64,000 bases of DNA from Ruminococcaceae bacterium UBA1417 (GCA_002305575.1 DBPP01000002.1:1-64000), one strand, 5' to 3'. Positions 44,059 to 53,445 are shown, counted from the stretch's first letter. Made by a program: numbers and translations. The notes: generated by a model from the letters alone, not told the origin.

Positions 44059-44781
44059 ATGGACGATATAGCAATTCGTTTTACCAACGTTTCCAAAATT
44101 TACAAGCTGTATTCCAGCAGCCGCCGGCGCCTGCTCGGGCTCTTTTTCAAGCGCATTCCGCATAAGGAAAAGAAAGCGGTTCTTCATATGGATCTTACGA
44201 TCCACCGTGGAGAGTCCGTGGCGATTCTCGGCCGCAACGGCGCGGGAAAATCGACGCTTTTGAAGATGATCACCGGCGTAACCTTCCCGACGGAGGGCGA
44301 AATTGAGGTCAACGGTATTGTCAGCGCGCTGCTCGAGCTGACGAGTGGCTTCGATCAGGAGTTTACCGGCCGCGAGAATATTTATCTCAAGGGCCGCATC
44401 CTTGGTCTGCCGGATGAGGAAATCGCGAAACTGGAGCCGGAAATCGTTGAATTTGCGGAGCTGGAGGAATACATCGACCAGCCGGTGCGCACGTACTCGA
44501 GCGGTATGAAAGCGCGGCTCGGCTTTTCCATCTGCGTGAATATCCATCCGGAAATCCTGATTGTCGACGAGGCGCTTTCGGTTGGCGACCGGGCGTTCCG
44601 CGACAAATGTATCCAGAAAATTGAAAGCATCATGCAGGGCGACATCACGATGCTGTTTGTCACCCATGCCACCGAAACGGCGCGCGCGTTTTGTAAGCGC
44701 GGCGTCGTGATGAAGTCCGGCCGGATTGTATTCGATGGCAGCATTGACGATGCGATCGCATACTACAACAAGAAGTACTGA
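44059..44781 (+). CDS. ABC polysaccharide export ATPase (Wzt/TagH-like, short form)
   Basis: A 240-residue ATPase: Walker A GRNGAGKSTLLKMI, signature YSSGMKARLGFS, Walker B ILIVDEALSVGD and the H-loop FVTHATETA. The stretch TSGFDQEFTGRENIYLKG is typical of the polysaccharide-exporter subfamily. It lacks the C-terminal carbohydrate-binding extension found in Wzt proteins that read a terminal modification. ATG 44059 has GAGGGG six bases before it; the in-frame GTG 44053 lies within that site. Confidence 0.92.
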   Translation: MDDIAIRFTNVSKIYKLYSSSRRRLLGLFFKRIPHKEKKAVLHMDLTIHRGESVAILGRNGAGKSTLLKMITGVTFPTEGEIEVNGIVSALLELTSGFDQEFTGRENIYLKGRILGLPDEEIAKLEPEIVEFAELEEYIDQPVRTYSSGMKARLGFSICVNIHPEILIVDEALSVGDRAFRDKCIQKIESIMQGDITMLFVTHATETARAFCKRGVVMKSGRIVFDGSIDDAIAYYNKKY

Positions 44782-44810
44782 TGGAGTTAAGGGGGAGAAA
44801 ACAGGCGCTT

Positions 44811-45284
44811 ATGAAAAGACTGGCTGCTCTGGCGCTTTTGGTTTTGCTGCTGATGCTGTCCGCCTGCACGGCGGGGGAAAACGGACAAACGATTGCCGGC
44901 GAACTGCCCGAAATTCTCGACCGCATCTACGATACGGTCGATGTTGACGACGCGACGCGCGGTTTTCTGAAGACCGGTCTGGTCACGACGGACGTGGCTT
45001 CACAATCGATTGGGGACTACTTGGGGCTGGCGGATATGCCGGAGGCCCAGGCAGTGGCAAGCGAACCGGTATCGGAGGAAATCCCGTTTTTTGTGTGTCT
45101 GATGCGCATTTCAGGTGGCACAAACCCGGAGCGATTCCGAAAAAGTCTGTATCAGGCGGTTTCTCTTGCGTGTGCCGGCGCTCAGGAGGCGGTGCGCGTC
45201 GAAAGCGAGGGAGATCTGGTTCTTCTGGTCATGGCGGAAAATGCGGACAAATATGCGCAAGCGTTTTTTGCGCTTGCAGAATGA
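44811..45284 (+). CDS. Small lipoprotein, possibly DUF4358-like
   Basis: A 157-residue lipoprotein with signal MKRLAALALLVLLLMLSAC (lipobox LSAC). The mature domain (DYLGLADMPEAQAVASEPVS, FRKSLYQAVSLACAGAQEAV) is reminiscent of DUF4358 lipoproteins, but I am not certain. It sits 30 bases after the exporter ATPase and may be the third gene of that operon. ATG 44811 begins the signal; the open frame starts 10 codons earlier, overlapping the ATPase stop. Confidence 0.6.
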   Translation: MKRLAALALLVLLLMLSACTAGENGQTIAGELPEILDRIYDTVDVDDATRGFLKTGLVTTDVASQSIGDYLGLADMPEAQAVASEPVSEEIPFFVCLMRISGGTNPERFRKSLYQAVSLACAGAQEAVRVESEGDLVLLVMAENADKYAQAFFALAE

Positions 45285-45288
45285 AAGG

Positions 45289-45315
45289 GCCCCGCGGCGT
45301 GCGGGGCTTTTCTGT
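45289..45315 (+). terminator. Terminator of the exporter operon
   Basis: GCCCCGC pairs with GCGGGGC around GGCGT, followed by TTTTCTGTTT. Confidence 0.8.
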
Positions 45316-45323
45316 TTGCCCTC

Positions 45324-45352
45324 TTGACGGAATGATGAAAAGCCGTTATCAT
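45324..45352 (+). promoter_or_regulatory. Promoter of tcdA
   Basis: TTGACG at 45324-45329, a 17-base spacer, TATCAT at 45347-45352. Confidence 0.7.
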
Positions 45353-45418
45353 GAAAACGCAGGCGGAACAGGCTGTAACGGCAATGCTCCGCAAGATAAG
45401 GTGAAAGGCAGGTATGGT

Positions 45419-46144
45419 ATGGTACATCCATTTTCCCGGTCGGCGCTGCTTCTGGGTGCAGCGGCCATGGAAAAGCTGCGGCAGTCGCGCGTCGCGGTGT
45501 TCGGGGTTGGCGGCGTCGGCGGTTATGCGGTGGAGGCGCTGGCGCGCAGCGGCATCGGCGAACTGCATTTGATCGACAACGACACGGTGTCCCTGACGAA
45601 TCTCAACCGGCAGATTCTCGCGCTGCACAGTACGCTCGGGCGTGCAAAGGTCGAAGTAATGCGCGAGCGTGTGCTGGATATCAATCCGGATTGCCGTGTT
45701 TATGCCTACCAGACCTTTTTCCTCCCGGAAACAGCCGGCGATTTTGATTTCACCAAGTTCGACTATGTTGTCGATGCCATTGACACTGTGGCCGGTAAAA
45801 TTCAGATTGCGGTGTCCGCCCGTGAAGCCGGCGTGCCGGTGATCAGCGCGATGGGGGCGGGCAATAAGCTGGACCCCACCCGGTTTGAGGTCGCGGCGCT
45901 GGAGAAGACCAGCGTTTGTCCGCTGGCACGCGTCATGCGGCGTGAACTGAAAAAGCGCGGCATTTCGGGCGTTAAAGTTGTGTACTCGCGGGAGGAGCCG
46001 ACCGTGCCGTGCAGCGGTGTGGAGACGGACGACGTGCACGAGGCGCGCCGGCAGACGCCGGGGAGCCTGCCCTTTGTGCCGTCGGCGGCCGGGCTGGTGC
46101 TTGCAAGCGCCGTCGTCTACGATCTGATCGGCGTGCAGCTTTGA
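45419..46144 (+). CDS. tcdA: tRNA threonylcarbamoyladenosine dehydratase (ThiF/MoeB-type E1-like)
   Basis: A 241-residue enzyme that cyclises t6A37 in ANN-decoding tRNAs using ATP. Nucleotide-binding FGVGGVGGYAVEAL (about 29-42), Asp of the LIDNDTVSLTNLNRQ motif, and the TcdA-type C-terminal stretch TSVCPLARVMRRELKKRGIS followed by VVYSREEP. Start: AAAGGCAGG precedes ATG 45419; an out-of-frame ATG lies five bases earlier. Ends 46 bases before the glycoside hydrolase, so the two may share a transcript. Confidence 0.87.
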   Translation: MVHPFSRSALLLGAAAMEKLRQSRVAVFGVGGVGGYAVEALARSGIGELHLIDNDTVSLTNLNRQILALHSTLGRAKVEVMRERVLDINPDCRVYAYQTFFLPETAGDFDFTKFDYVVDAIDTVAGKIQIAVSAREAGVPVISAMGAGNKLDPTRFEVAALEKTSVCPLARVMRRELKKRGISGVKVVYSREEPTVPCSGVETDDVHEARRQTPGSLPFVPSAAGLVLASAVVYDLIGVQL

Positions 46145-46190
46145 GGCGGCGGAAAAGGCGGCCGAAAAACAACGGAAAGGAAGAAGCAGT

Positions 46191-47696
46191 ATGAAAAATC
46201 AGGTCGAACGCTGGGGCGTTTTTGAGGTGCGGGTCGATGGGCCGCAGGAAGGGAATCCGTTTGTGGAGCACCATTTTGGGGGTATCTTCCGCGGTAAAAA
46301 TGAAACCGTGCAGGCAGACGGATTTTATGATGGCGACGGTGTGTACAAGGTGCGGTTCATGCCGTCTTTTGAGGGCGCGTATACGTATGAAACCGACGGC
46401 GATTTTCCCGCGGCGCAGACGACCGGCGAATTCTTCGTATCGTCGCCCGGCGATGGCAACCACGGCCCGGTGCGCGTTGCCAACACATACCATTTTGCCT
46501 ACGAGGACGGCACGCCGTATTATTCGGTGGGAACCACCTGCTATGTGTGGACCATGCAGCCGGAAGCCGTGCGGCAAAAGACGTTGGAAGAGCTCTCAAA
46601 AGGGTATTTCAATAAGATGCGCTTCTGCGTGTTTCCGAAGCATTACATCCACAATTTCCGAGATCCGGAAACCTTCCCGTTTGAAGGTACGCCGGTCGAC
46701 AACACGGGCCTTTCCGAGGAGAATTTTTCCTATAACGTGGATTTTTCCGGCAACGACTGGGATTTTACGCGACTGAATCCGGAGCATTTCCGCCGGCTGG
46801 AGCAGGCGATTCTTGAGCTGCAAACCCGCGGGATCGAAGCGGACATCATCGTTATGCATCCGTACGACCGCTGGGGCTTTTCTGCGATGCCCCGGGAAGC
46901 GGACGACCTGTATTGGAACTACGTGATCGCGCGCTTTGCCGCCTACCGCAACGTGTGGTGGAGCCTCGCAAACGAATACGATCTGCTCCGTGCAAAAACA
47001 CTGGAGGATTGGGAGCATTACGCCGCGCTGCTGTGTGAAAAGGACCCGTACAAGCATTTGCGCTCCGTGCACAATTGTGTGGCGTTTTACGATTATACCC
47101 GCCCGTGGGTGACGCATTGCAGCATGCAGCGGCAGGACCTCTACCGCCATGTGGAGTATACCGACGACTACCGCACGCGTTATGGAAAGCCCGTCGTATG
47201 GGACGAAATTGCGTATGAGGGCAACCTCGATATGGGGTGGGGCAATATCTCGGGACAGGAACTGACGCGGCGGTTCTGGGAGGCTGCGCTGCGCGGCGGA
47301 TATGCCGGCCATGGGGAGACCTTCGCCGACCCCGAGCATGATATTCTCTGGTGGAGCCACGGCGGCGCGCTGCACGGAGAAAGCCCGGCGCGCATCCGTT
47401 TTTTGCATCAGATTCTCACCGAAACACCCGGCCTCGGGTTGAAGCGCGGGGCGGGCTCGTTCGACGAGATCGTCGGCGTGCCGGAAATTGGGGACAGCGG
47501 CGCGTATGAAATCCATTACTATGGGTTCGGGCGTCCGTCCTTCCGCGATTTCCACAAGGATGATCGCGCTTCGTACCGCGTGGAAGTGATCGATACCTGG
47601 AATATGACTGTGGAGGATGCCGGCGTGCACAGCGGTAAATTCCGCATTGCATTGCCGGGCCGGGAATACATGGCCGTGCGCATCCGGCGCATCTAG
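46191..47696 (+). CDS. Glycoside hydrolase-like protein, DUF5060 - apiosidase-like barrel - DUF5605
   Basis: A 501-residue protein. The N-terminal beta domain (VERWGVFEVRVDGPQEGNPF, FYDGDGVYKVRFMPSFEGAY) is DUF5060. The barrel (about 105-400) has YYSVGTTCYVWTMQPEAVR, MHPYDRWGF and likely catalytic Glu in WWSLANEYDLL and VWDEIAYEGN. The C-terminal beta domain matches DUF5605. It has no signal peptide, so it acts in the cytosol on imported oligosaccharides or glycosides; which ones is unknown. GGAAAGGAAG precedes the ATG. A terminator follows. Confidence 0.85.
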   Translation: MKNQVERWGVFEVRVDGPQEGNPFVEHHFGGIFRGKNETVQADGFYDGDGVYKVRFMPSFEGAYTYETDGDFPAAQTTGEFFVSSPGDGNHGPVRVANTYHFAYEDGTPYYSVGTTCYVWTMQPEAVRQKTLEELSKGYFNKMRFCVFPKHYIHNFRDPETFPFEGTPVDNTGLSEENFSYNVDFSGNDWDFTRLNPEHFRRLEQAILELQTRGIEADIIVMHPYDRWGFSAMPREADDLYWNYVIARFAAYRNVWWSLANEYDLLRAKTLEDWEHYAALLCEKDPYKHLRSVHNCVAFYDYTRPWVTHCSMQRQDLYRHVEYTDDYRTRYGKPVVWDEIAYEGNLDMGWGNISGQELTRRFWEAALRGGYAGHGETFADPEHDILWWSHGGALHGESPARIRFLHQILTETPGLGLKRGAGSFDEIVGVPEIGDSGAYEIHYYGFGRPSFRDFHKDDRASYRVEVIDTWNMTVEDAGVHSGKFRIALPGREYMAVRIRRI

Positions 47697-47706
47697 AAAC
47701 AAAAAG

Positions 47707-47739
47707 ACCGGGAGATGTAGCGTCTCCCGGTTTTTGTAT
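47707..47739 (+). terminator. Terminator after the glycoside hydrolase gene
   Basis: ACCGGGAGA and TCTCCCGGT form the stem, followed by TTTTTG. Confidence 0.85.
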
Positions 47740-47769
47740 GCAGCAGTATGGTAAAAGTAAAGGGCAAGA

Positions 47770-47812
47770 TGAAAAAGAAAGAACCCGCAAAAACTCAGTG
47801 TTTCTGCGGGTT
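47770..47812 (-). terminator. Terminator of tRNA-Arg
   Basis: On the - strand AACCCGCA pairs with TGCGGGTT and is followed by CTTTCTTTTTC. It starts six bases after the tRNA CCA end. Confidence 0.7.
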
Positions 47813-47817
47813 TTTCG

Positions 47818-47894
47818 TGGCGCGCTTGAAGGGACTCGAACCCCTGACCTACTGGTTCGTAGCCAGTCACTCTATCCAGCTGAGCTACAAGCGC
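47818..47894 (-). tRNA. tRNA-Arg (anticodon ACG), CCA encoded
   Basis: On the - strand: GCGCTTG acceptor with CAAGCGC, D arm TAGCTCAGCTGGATAGAG, anticodon arm CTGG-CTACGAA-CCAG giving ACG (the A is normally edited to inosine), T arm GGGGTTCGAGTCCCT, and GCCA end. All stems pair well; 77 bases. Confidence 0.96.
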
Positions 47895-48037
47895 ATATGT
47901 CTTTTAACATCTTAATTATTATAGACCTGTTTGCGAAAAATGTCAAGGCTTTTATGAAAAAAATTGAAAAAACTTCCTTGCAGGCGTAAGCACAGGCGTT
48001 ATACCGAAAAAGGCGGCCATTTTTGGCCGCCTCGTAT

Positions 48038-49036
48038 TCAGGTTTTCTCCTGGATTTCACTTTTGCGGATGTTGGCCGGCTTGAGATGCGTTTCCACGAG
48101 ATAACGCGGGCGCTGTTTGACCTCGCTGTAAATTTTCCCGATATATGTGCCAACCACACCGAGGCAAAGCATCTGCAGGCCGCCGAGCAGCCAGATCGAA
48201 GCGACGATGGCTGTCCAGCCTGCGACCGTGAGGCCGAGCAGGTGGGAAATCAGCGCATAGAGCAGGCCAAATATGCTCAAAACCGAAATGAGAATGCCGA
48301 GGTTTGAAATCAGCCGGAGCGGCTTGACGCTGAACGACGTGATGCCGTCGAGCGCCAGCGCAATCATTTTCTTGAGCGGGTACTTGGACGCGCCGGCAAA
48401 TCGCTCGCCGCGGTCATAGTACACGTAGTCGCTCTTAAAGCCGATCAGGGGCACGATGCCCCGCAGGAACAGGTTGACTTCCCGGTACTCCGAAAGTCCT
48501 TCGAGCGCGCGTCGGCTCATCAGACGGTAATCCGCGTGGTTGAAGACAATATCCACGCCAAGCAGTCGCAGCAGCTTGTAGTAGCCCTCCGCGGTAGTGC
48601 GTTTGAATACGGTGTCCTTGTCGCGTTTGTTGCGCACACCGTATACAACGTCACACCCTTCCTTGTATTTTTCGACGAAGCGGTCCACAGCATCGGTGTC
48701 GTCCTGAAGGTCGGCGTCCATACTGATGGCGCAGTCGCACAGCGGCATGGCTGTCATCAGGCCGGCAAGCAGCGCGTTCTGGTGACCGCGATTGTGCGCG
48801 AGCTTTACGCCGTCTACATAGGGGATGGCCGCGCTGTATTCGGAAATGAGCGCCCAAGTCCGGTCGCGGCTGCCATCGTCCACGTACAGGATGCGACTTT
48901 CACGGTGGATTTCCCCCGCGCGGATCATGGCGTGCAGCTTTTCGGTCAGGCGTTTTGTGGTCTCCGGGAGAACTTCCTCCTCGTTGTAGCAGGGGATGAC
49001 AAGGTATAAAATCGGTTCAGCGCGTTCCGTCGTCAT
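48038..49036 (-). CDS. Membrane-bound family 2 glycosyltransferase (GtrB/DPM-like)
   Basis: A 332-residue enzyme. The cytosolic GT-A domain (about 10-225) has LVIPCYNEEEVLPET, YVDDGSRDRTWALI, the DxD-type metal site in AISMDADLQDD and NHADYRLMSRRALEGL. Two C-terminal helices (about 250-305) anchor it. Such enzymes load a sugar on a polyprenyl phosphate. ATG 49036 follows AAAGGAGGG by eight bases and overlaps the end of the YfhO gene by 20 bases. The YfhO-type protein is the likely partner that uses the lipid-linked sugar. Confidence 0.92.
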   Translation of the reverse strand: MTTERAEPILYLVIPCYNEEEVLPETTKRLTEKLHAMIRAGEIHRESRILYVDDGSRDRTWALISEYSAAIPYVDGVKLAHNRGHQNALLAGLMTAMPLCDCAISMDADLQDDTDAVDRFVEKYKEGCDVVYGVRNKRDKDTVFKRTTAEGYYKLLRLLGVDIVFNHADYRLMSRRALEGLSEYREVNLFLRGIVPLIGFKSDYVYYDRGERFAGASKYPLKKMIALALDGITSFSVKPLRLISNLGILISVLSIFGLLYALISHLLGLTVAGWTAIVASIWLLGGLQMLCLGVVGTYIGKIYSEVKQRPRYLVETHLKPANIRKSEIQEKT

Positions 49037-51575
49037 GAGAAAAACCCTCCTTTTTTTCGAGTTCCGCATCCGCTTTCAGACGCGGCTTTGTGCGGATTCG
49101 GGTGGGATCGGCAAAGTGCGCGCCATGCTTTCTGGCGTAATGGGAAAGCGGACGCACAACCATGTGGTGCGCGATGACAATCATCCGCCGACGGTATTTT
49201 TCCACCGCGCGCATGCAAAGCAGGTAAAGCACGAGCAGCACGATGCAGGCAAGCGTAATCAGGCTGCCGGCCAACAGACCGGGCGTTTCGTACACGAATT
49301 CGATCTGCACATTCGTTCCGGCGTTGACACGGATGGCCATAAAGCCCACGTTTACTTGCTCAATGTCCACCTTTTCGCCGTTGACGTAGGCGCTCCAGCC
49401 CGATTCATAGGGGATGCTGAAAAAGACCGGTACGTCCTTTTCGGTGGTGATCGTCGCCGTAAAGCCGGTGTTCGTATATTGGAACGTATCGCAGGTCAGC
49501 GCAGCGCGGTTGGCGCAGTCCTCGCGGTAGGCGGTCGTCGTATACAGAATCTGGTCGTCCGTCAGTTCCGTGAGCATATCGCCCCATTTTTCCGCCTGCC
49601 GTTTTGTGAGCACAATGCCCTTGAGCATGAGCAGCTCCCGCTGATTCTCCGGCGTGCTCTCGTACGTTTCTTCCGTCACATAGCTGTCGTAGGTAAAGCC
49701 CATCGGGATGTAGCACTCATTCTCCCAGATGTCAAAGCCGTTTGCATTGCCGTAATACATCCAGCCGACCATGGCGGGGGAATCGTAATTCTCGCCGGCA
49801 AAGTAGCTGTCATCATGGTCGCAGTCAAAGAGGTATTTGACGCTGGTCAGCGCGCGCAAACCATAATGTGAGGTATCGGGGCGGGAAGCAACGTCGCGCT
49901 GCACGCCAATGGAGTCGTAGAATTCCATCAGCGAGCCGGGTACAATGCTGTGAAACGCCTGAATCGACTGCACCTGCCAGAACATGGCGGAATTGTCGAG
50001 ACTTTCATAAAAATCCACGCGCACGCGGTCGTCACGCAGATCGTCGATTTCCACGTCCTCGCCACCATTGAGCGCATAGGGGATAATGTGGTTGTAGGCG
50101 TAGTCGGATTGTGTCTTGCCCAGCGCGATAAAGTAGATCGAATACAGCGTGATGACGGCGCTCAGGCAGACGAAGGCGGCGCGGAAGAATTTTTGGGAGC
50201 CGCGCACGTAGAAAACGAGCAGGAACGCGACGAGCGTGAGGCAGATCAGTGCGATGGCCACGTAGCCCCAGAAGCGCGTCGGGTATTTCTCAAGGCCGTA
50301 GGTAACGGAAACAATCTCGTCGTTTTCCTTGATAAACGTCGGGGTCAAACCGATGACGACAGCCATGGCAAGCGTGATCAACAGCGTCCATTTGATCGAA
50401 CGCTTCCAGTCGATGCGCGGATTTTCCAGTGCCATCATGGTGGCGGCGGCCATCATCAGCGTCAGCATATAGAACCAGCGGGCGTAATACGAGGCGTTCA
50501 TGAGCTGGAACACCGCGTTGAGACCGGGTACCAGCGCCATCACAAAGAGAATCCAGAGCATCTTTTTCAGCCAGTGGCGGCGGCGCATCTGCAGCCAGCC
50601 GATCACGCCGGTCATGCTGAACATCGGCAGCCACGCGCCGAGCGACGCCCATTTCGAGCCGGAATCCGGCGTGAAGTTCGGGCGCGCCGGCAGATCTGGC
50701 GGGAAGAACAGCGTTTGCAGAATATGCACATACCGCTGGTTCTTGTCGTACAGCAGTGCATTCCAGCCGCTGATCGGGTTTGCGACGCGGTAATTCTGCA
50801 GAATACACAGAATGCTCGGCACAAGGATTATGCATGAAATGCCCAGGCCCAGCACGGCTTCCAGCGCAAGCAGAAGAAAATTCTGCGGGGTAATGTGCCA
50901 GCTTTTCGAAAACAGCCGGACAAAGAAGTAGATCGCAGTGAAAAAGACCATGCCGACGAAGAAGTAGTAATTGGTGATGCAGCATAAGGCAACCGCAAGC
51001 GCAAAAATGCCGCGGCGGTGCGCATACATGTATTCGTCCAGCGCGGCGAGCAGCAGCGGAAAAACAATGATGGCCTCATGAAAGTGGTTGAAAAAGATGT
51101 TATAGACGGAGAAGCCCGAAAAGGCGTACAGAAGCGATGCCAGCAGCGCGGTGTTCGGATTGCGCGCGTAGCGGTGCAGGTACACGTAGCCTGTGAGCGA
51201 TGCCGAGGCAAATTTGAGCATGAAAAGCGGGCCCATCAGATATTGCAGCCATTCGCCGGGGAACGGAATGGTGATCCAGAAAAACGGGCTGCCGAGCAGA
51301 TAGAACGAATACGAGCCGATGAAGTTTGCGCCGAGATCGGTCAGGTGGTTCCAGCCGATGTTTCCCGAGCGCACGGCGTCGTGCGCCAGGCGGTAAAACG
51401 GCACCTGTTGCACGTTGAAGTCTCCGTAAAAAAGAAATCGGCCGCCGTCTACCAGAATGAAGGGGATAAAAATCACAAAGGCAAGCGCCAAGCCGAATAA
51501 GAAAGCGTAGAGAAAGTAGTTGCCGCGCACCCGGCTCGCGATTCCTATGCCGGTATGGGCCTTAGAGGTATCCAA
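49017..51575 (-). CDS. YfhO-family polytopic membrane protein
   Basis: An 852-residue protein with about 12-13 helices in its first 500 residues, a large extracytoplasmic domain (about 510-770) and a final helix (about 775-800) with a basic tail. FIPFILVDGGRFLFYGDFNV then QQVPFYRLAHDAVRSGN is the YfhO hallmark. YfhO proteins act with GtrB-like enzymes to glycosylate lipoteichoic acid or other surface polymers using polyprenyl-linked sugars. The start is TTG 51575 with GGGAGGA nine bases upstream. The gene is coupled to the GT2 gene by overlap. Confidence 0.9.
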   Translation of the reverse strand: MDTSKAHTGIGIASRVRGNYFLYAFLFGLALAFVIFIPFILVDGGRFLFYGDFNVQQVPFYRLAHDAVRSGNIGWNHLTDLGANFIGSYSFYLLGSPFFWITIPFPGEWLQYLMGPLFMLKFASASLTGYVYLHRYARNPNTALLASLLYAFSGFSVYNIFFNHFHEAIIVFPLLLAALDEYMYAHRRGIFALAVALCCITNYYFFVGMVFFTAIYFFVRLFSKSWHITPQNFLLLALEAVLGLGISCIILVPSILCILQNYRVANPISGWNALLYDKNQRYVHILQTLFFPPDLPARPNFTPDSGSKWASLGAWLPMFSMTGVIGWLQMRRRHWLKKMLWILFVMALVPGLNAVFQLMNASYYARWFYMLTLMMAAATMMALENPRIDWKRSIKWTLLITLAMAVVIGLTPTFIKENDEIVSVTYGLEKYPTRFWGYVAIALICLTLVAFLLVFYVRGSQKFFRAAFVCLSAVITLYSIYFIALGKTQSDYAYNHIIPYALNGGEDVEIDDLRDDRVRVDFYESLDNSAMFWQVQSIQAFHSIVPGSLMEFYDSIGVQRDVASRPDTSHYGLRALTSVKYLFDCDHDDSYFAGENYDSPAMVGWMYYGNANGFDIWENECYIPMGFTYDSYVTEETYESTPENQRELLMLKGIVLTKRQAEKWGDMLTELTDDQILYTTTAYREDCANRAALTCDTFQYTNTGFTATITTEKDVPVFFSIPYESGWSAYVNGEKVDIEQVNVGFMAIRVNAGTNVQIEFVYETPGLLAGSLITLACIVLLVLYLLCMRAVEKYRRRMIVIAHHMVVRPLSHYARKHGAHFADPTRIRTKPRLKADAELEKKEGFSHDDGTR

Positions 51576-51610
51576 AAGCTTGTCCTCCCGTACTCAGAAT
51601 TTTCTATAAA

Positions 51611-51640
51611 ATTATAGCACAATAGACGAGGGGATTAAAG
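51611..51640 (-). promoter_or_regulatory. Promoter of the YfhO-GT2 pair
   Basis: On the - strand a perfect TATAAT (51616-51611) lies 36 bases before the TTG start. The -35 region (TTTAAT about 17 bases upstream) is weak. Confidence 0.55.
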
Positions 51641-51669
51641 GTAATTTTTGTTTTTTTAAGGAATTTTTA

Positions 51670-51698
51670 TTGAAAAGTTCCGGGCTGTCGGCTACAAT
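51670..51698 (+). promoter_or_regulatory. Promoter of the HD-phosphohydrolase operon
   Basis: TTGAAA at 51670-51675, a 17-base spacer, TACAAT at 51693-51698; the start codon follows 31 bases on. It diverges from the YfhO promoter. Confidence 0.75.
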
Positions 51699-51729
51699 AA
51701 AAAAGAACGAGGAAAGGATGAACAGGCGG

Positions 51730-52314
51730 ATGAAGCAGTTTTTTGCCATGCTTTCGCGCATGAAGTACATCAACCGCTGGGGCTTGATGCGCAACACCCA
51801 AAATGAAAATATCGCGGAGCATTCGCTCGACGTGGCGATTCTCGCCCATGCGCTGGCGCTGCTGCGCATGCGGCGCTTCGGTGTGCCGTGTAACGCGGAG
51901 CGTGCGGCAGTGCTGGGCCTTTTCCACGACGCGACGGAGATTATCACCGGCGATCTGCCGACGCCGGTCAAGTACCACAGCCCGGAGATCCGCCGGGCAT
52001 ACGGCGAGGTGGAGTCGCTCGCGGCAGGGCGTTTGCTCTCGATGCTGCCCGACGACCTGCGCGCAGATTACGCGCCGTTGCTTGCCGGCAATGCGCCCGG
52101 CGACGAGGCGCTGTGGCCGCTTGTCAAGGCGGCGGACAAGATCAGCGCGGTTATCAAGTGCATGGAGGAGCGCAAAACCGGCAACCGCGAATTTCTCGAG
52201 GCGGAGGCGGCGCTGCGCAGTGCCGTTGCGGCCATGCACTTGCCGGAAGCGGATCTGTTTCTCGAAGAGTTCCTGCCGGCGTACGAGCAGTCGCTCGACG
52301 AATACAACCGGTAA
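51730..52314 (+). CDS. YfbR-like 5'-deoxynucleotidase (HD domain)
   Basis: A 194-residue HD phosphohydrolase: MKQFFAMLSRMKYINRWGLM is the YfbR N-terminus, EHSLDVAILAHAL gives the first His, LFHDATEIITGDLPTPVKYH the HD pair and the nucleotide-contact region, and AADKISAVIKCMEE the last metal Asp. It dephosphorylates deoxynucleoside monophosphates in the cytosol. ATG 51730 fits the family start; ATG 51718 sits too close to the GAGGAAAGG site. dusB follows after 100 bases. Confidence 0.87.
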   Translation: MKQFFAMLSRMKYINRWGLMRNTQNENIAEHSLDVAILAHALALLRMRRFGVPCNAERAAVLGLFHDATEIITGDLPTPVKYHSPEIRRAYGEVESLAAGRLLSMLPDDLRADYAPLLAGNAPGDEALWPLVKAADKISAVIKCMEERKTGNREFLEAEAALRSAVAAMHLPEADLFLEEFLPAYEQSLDEYNR

Positions 52315-52414
52315 ATGCGCGCGGCCTGCGGCACGTGTAAAAACGGCGGCGGACCGGGCAGAATAATAGAGGATTGGAAAACGGCGCGCATCTGCGCCCG
52401 TTTTGGTGGTGAAT

Positions 52415-53401
52415 ATGCAAATCGGAAAACTTACGCTCAACGGCGTGGCGGCGCTTGCCCCGATGGCGGGCGCGACCGATCGCTCGTTCCGCGAAATCTG
52501 CTGCGCTTTCGGCGCGGCGTATTGCGTGACGGAGATGGTTTCGACGCGCGCGTTGCAGTACAACTATAAAAAGACGCAGGAGCTGATCACGCTCAGCGAA
52601 AAGGAGCATCCCGTTGCGATCCAGCTGTTCGGCGACGACCCGCTGATCTTCGCGGCGGCGGCGAAGCGCGCGGCGCAGGCTGGCCCCGATGCGATCGACA
52701 TCAACATGGGCTGCCCCGTGCCGAAAATTGCCGGCAACAACTGCGGCAGCGCCCTGATGAAAAAGCCGCCTCTGTGCGGGGACATCGTGCGCGCCGTAAA
52801 GGCTGCCGTCGATCTGCCGGTTACGGTTAAAATCCGCAAGGGCTGGGATGAAAACAGCGTCAATGCGGTGGAGGTCGCGAAATACTGCGAGGAGGCCGGC
52901 GTGGATGCCATCTGCGTCCACGGGCGCACGCGCACGCAGATGTACGAGCCCCCCGCAGACTGGGACATCATCGGGGAAGTGAAGCGGAGCGTCTCGGTGC
53001 CGGTCATCGGCAACGGCGACGTGCGCTGCGTGCAGGACGCAGTCAAGATGATGGCGGATACCGGCTGCGATATGGTCATGGTCGGCCGCGCCGCACTCGG
53101 CAATCCATGGATTTTTCGCCAAATCAACGGCTATTTCAGCAGCGGCCTGCGCATTATGCCGCCGCCCACCGTTTCCGAGCGCATCGTCGTCATCAAGCGG
53201 CATATAGACGCGCTCTGTGCCGCAAAGGGAGAGGGACGCGGAATGCGCGAGGCAAGAAAGCATGTGGCTTGGTATATGCACGGCCTGCGGGGCGCGGCGG
53301 AATTTCGCCGCATGGCTGGAGAGCTTGAAACGCTCGCCGATCTCGACCGCCTGCTCGAGAAGGTTTATCTCGAAAATCGAGACGTGCCGGCCACGCCTTG
53401 A
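52415..53401 (+). CDS. dusB: tRNA-dihydrouridine synthase
   Basis: A 328-residue FMN enzyme reducing uridine to dihydrouridine in the tRNA D loop with NAD(P)H. ALAPMAGATDRSFREICCAF, INMGCPVPKIAGNNCGSALM (with catalytic Cys in NNCGSAL), TVKIRKGWDE, HGRTRTQMY, IGNGDV and MVGRAALGNPWIF are the DusB/Dus family signatures. Start at ATG 52415 after GGTGGTGAAT. polA follows after 44 bases. Confidence 0.93.
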   Translation: MQIGKLTLNGVAALAPMAGATDRSFREICCAFGAAYCVTEMVSTRALQYNYKKTQELITLSEKEHPVAIQLFGDDPLIFAAAAKRAAQAGPDAIDINMGCPVPKIAGNNCGSALMKKPPLCGDIVRAVKAAVDLPVTVKIRKGWDENSVNAVEVAKYCEEAGVDAICVHGRTRTQMYEPPADWDIIGEVKRSVSVPVIGNGDVRCVQDAVKMMADTGCDMVMVGRAALGNPWIFRQINGYFSSGLRIMPPPTVSERIVVIKRHIDALCAAKGEGRGMREARKHVAWYMHGLRGAAEFRRMAGELETLADLDRLLEKVYLENRDVPATP

Positions 53402-53445
53402 GTTTGCCATATCCAGTACAGAAAACAGAGAAAGGAGACGCTGCG

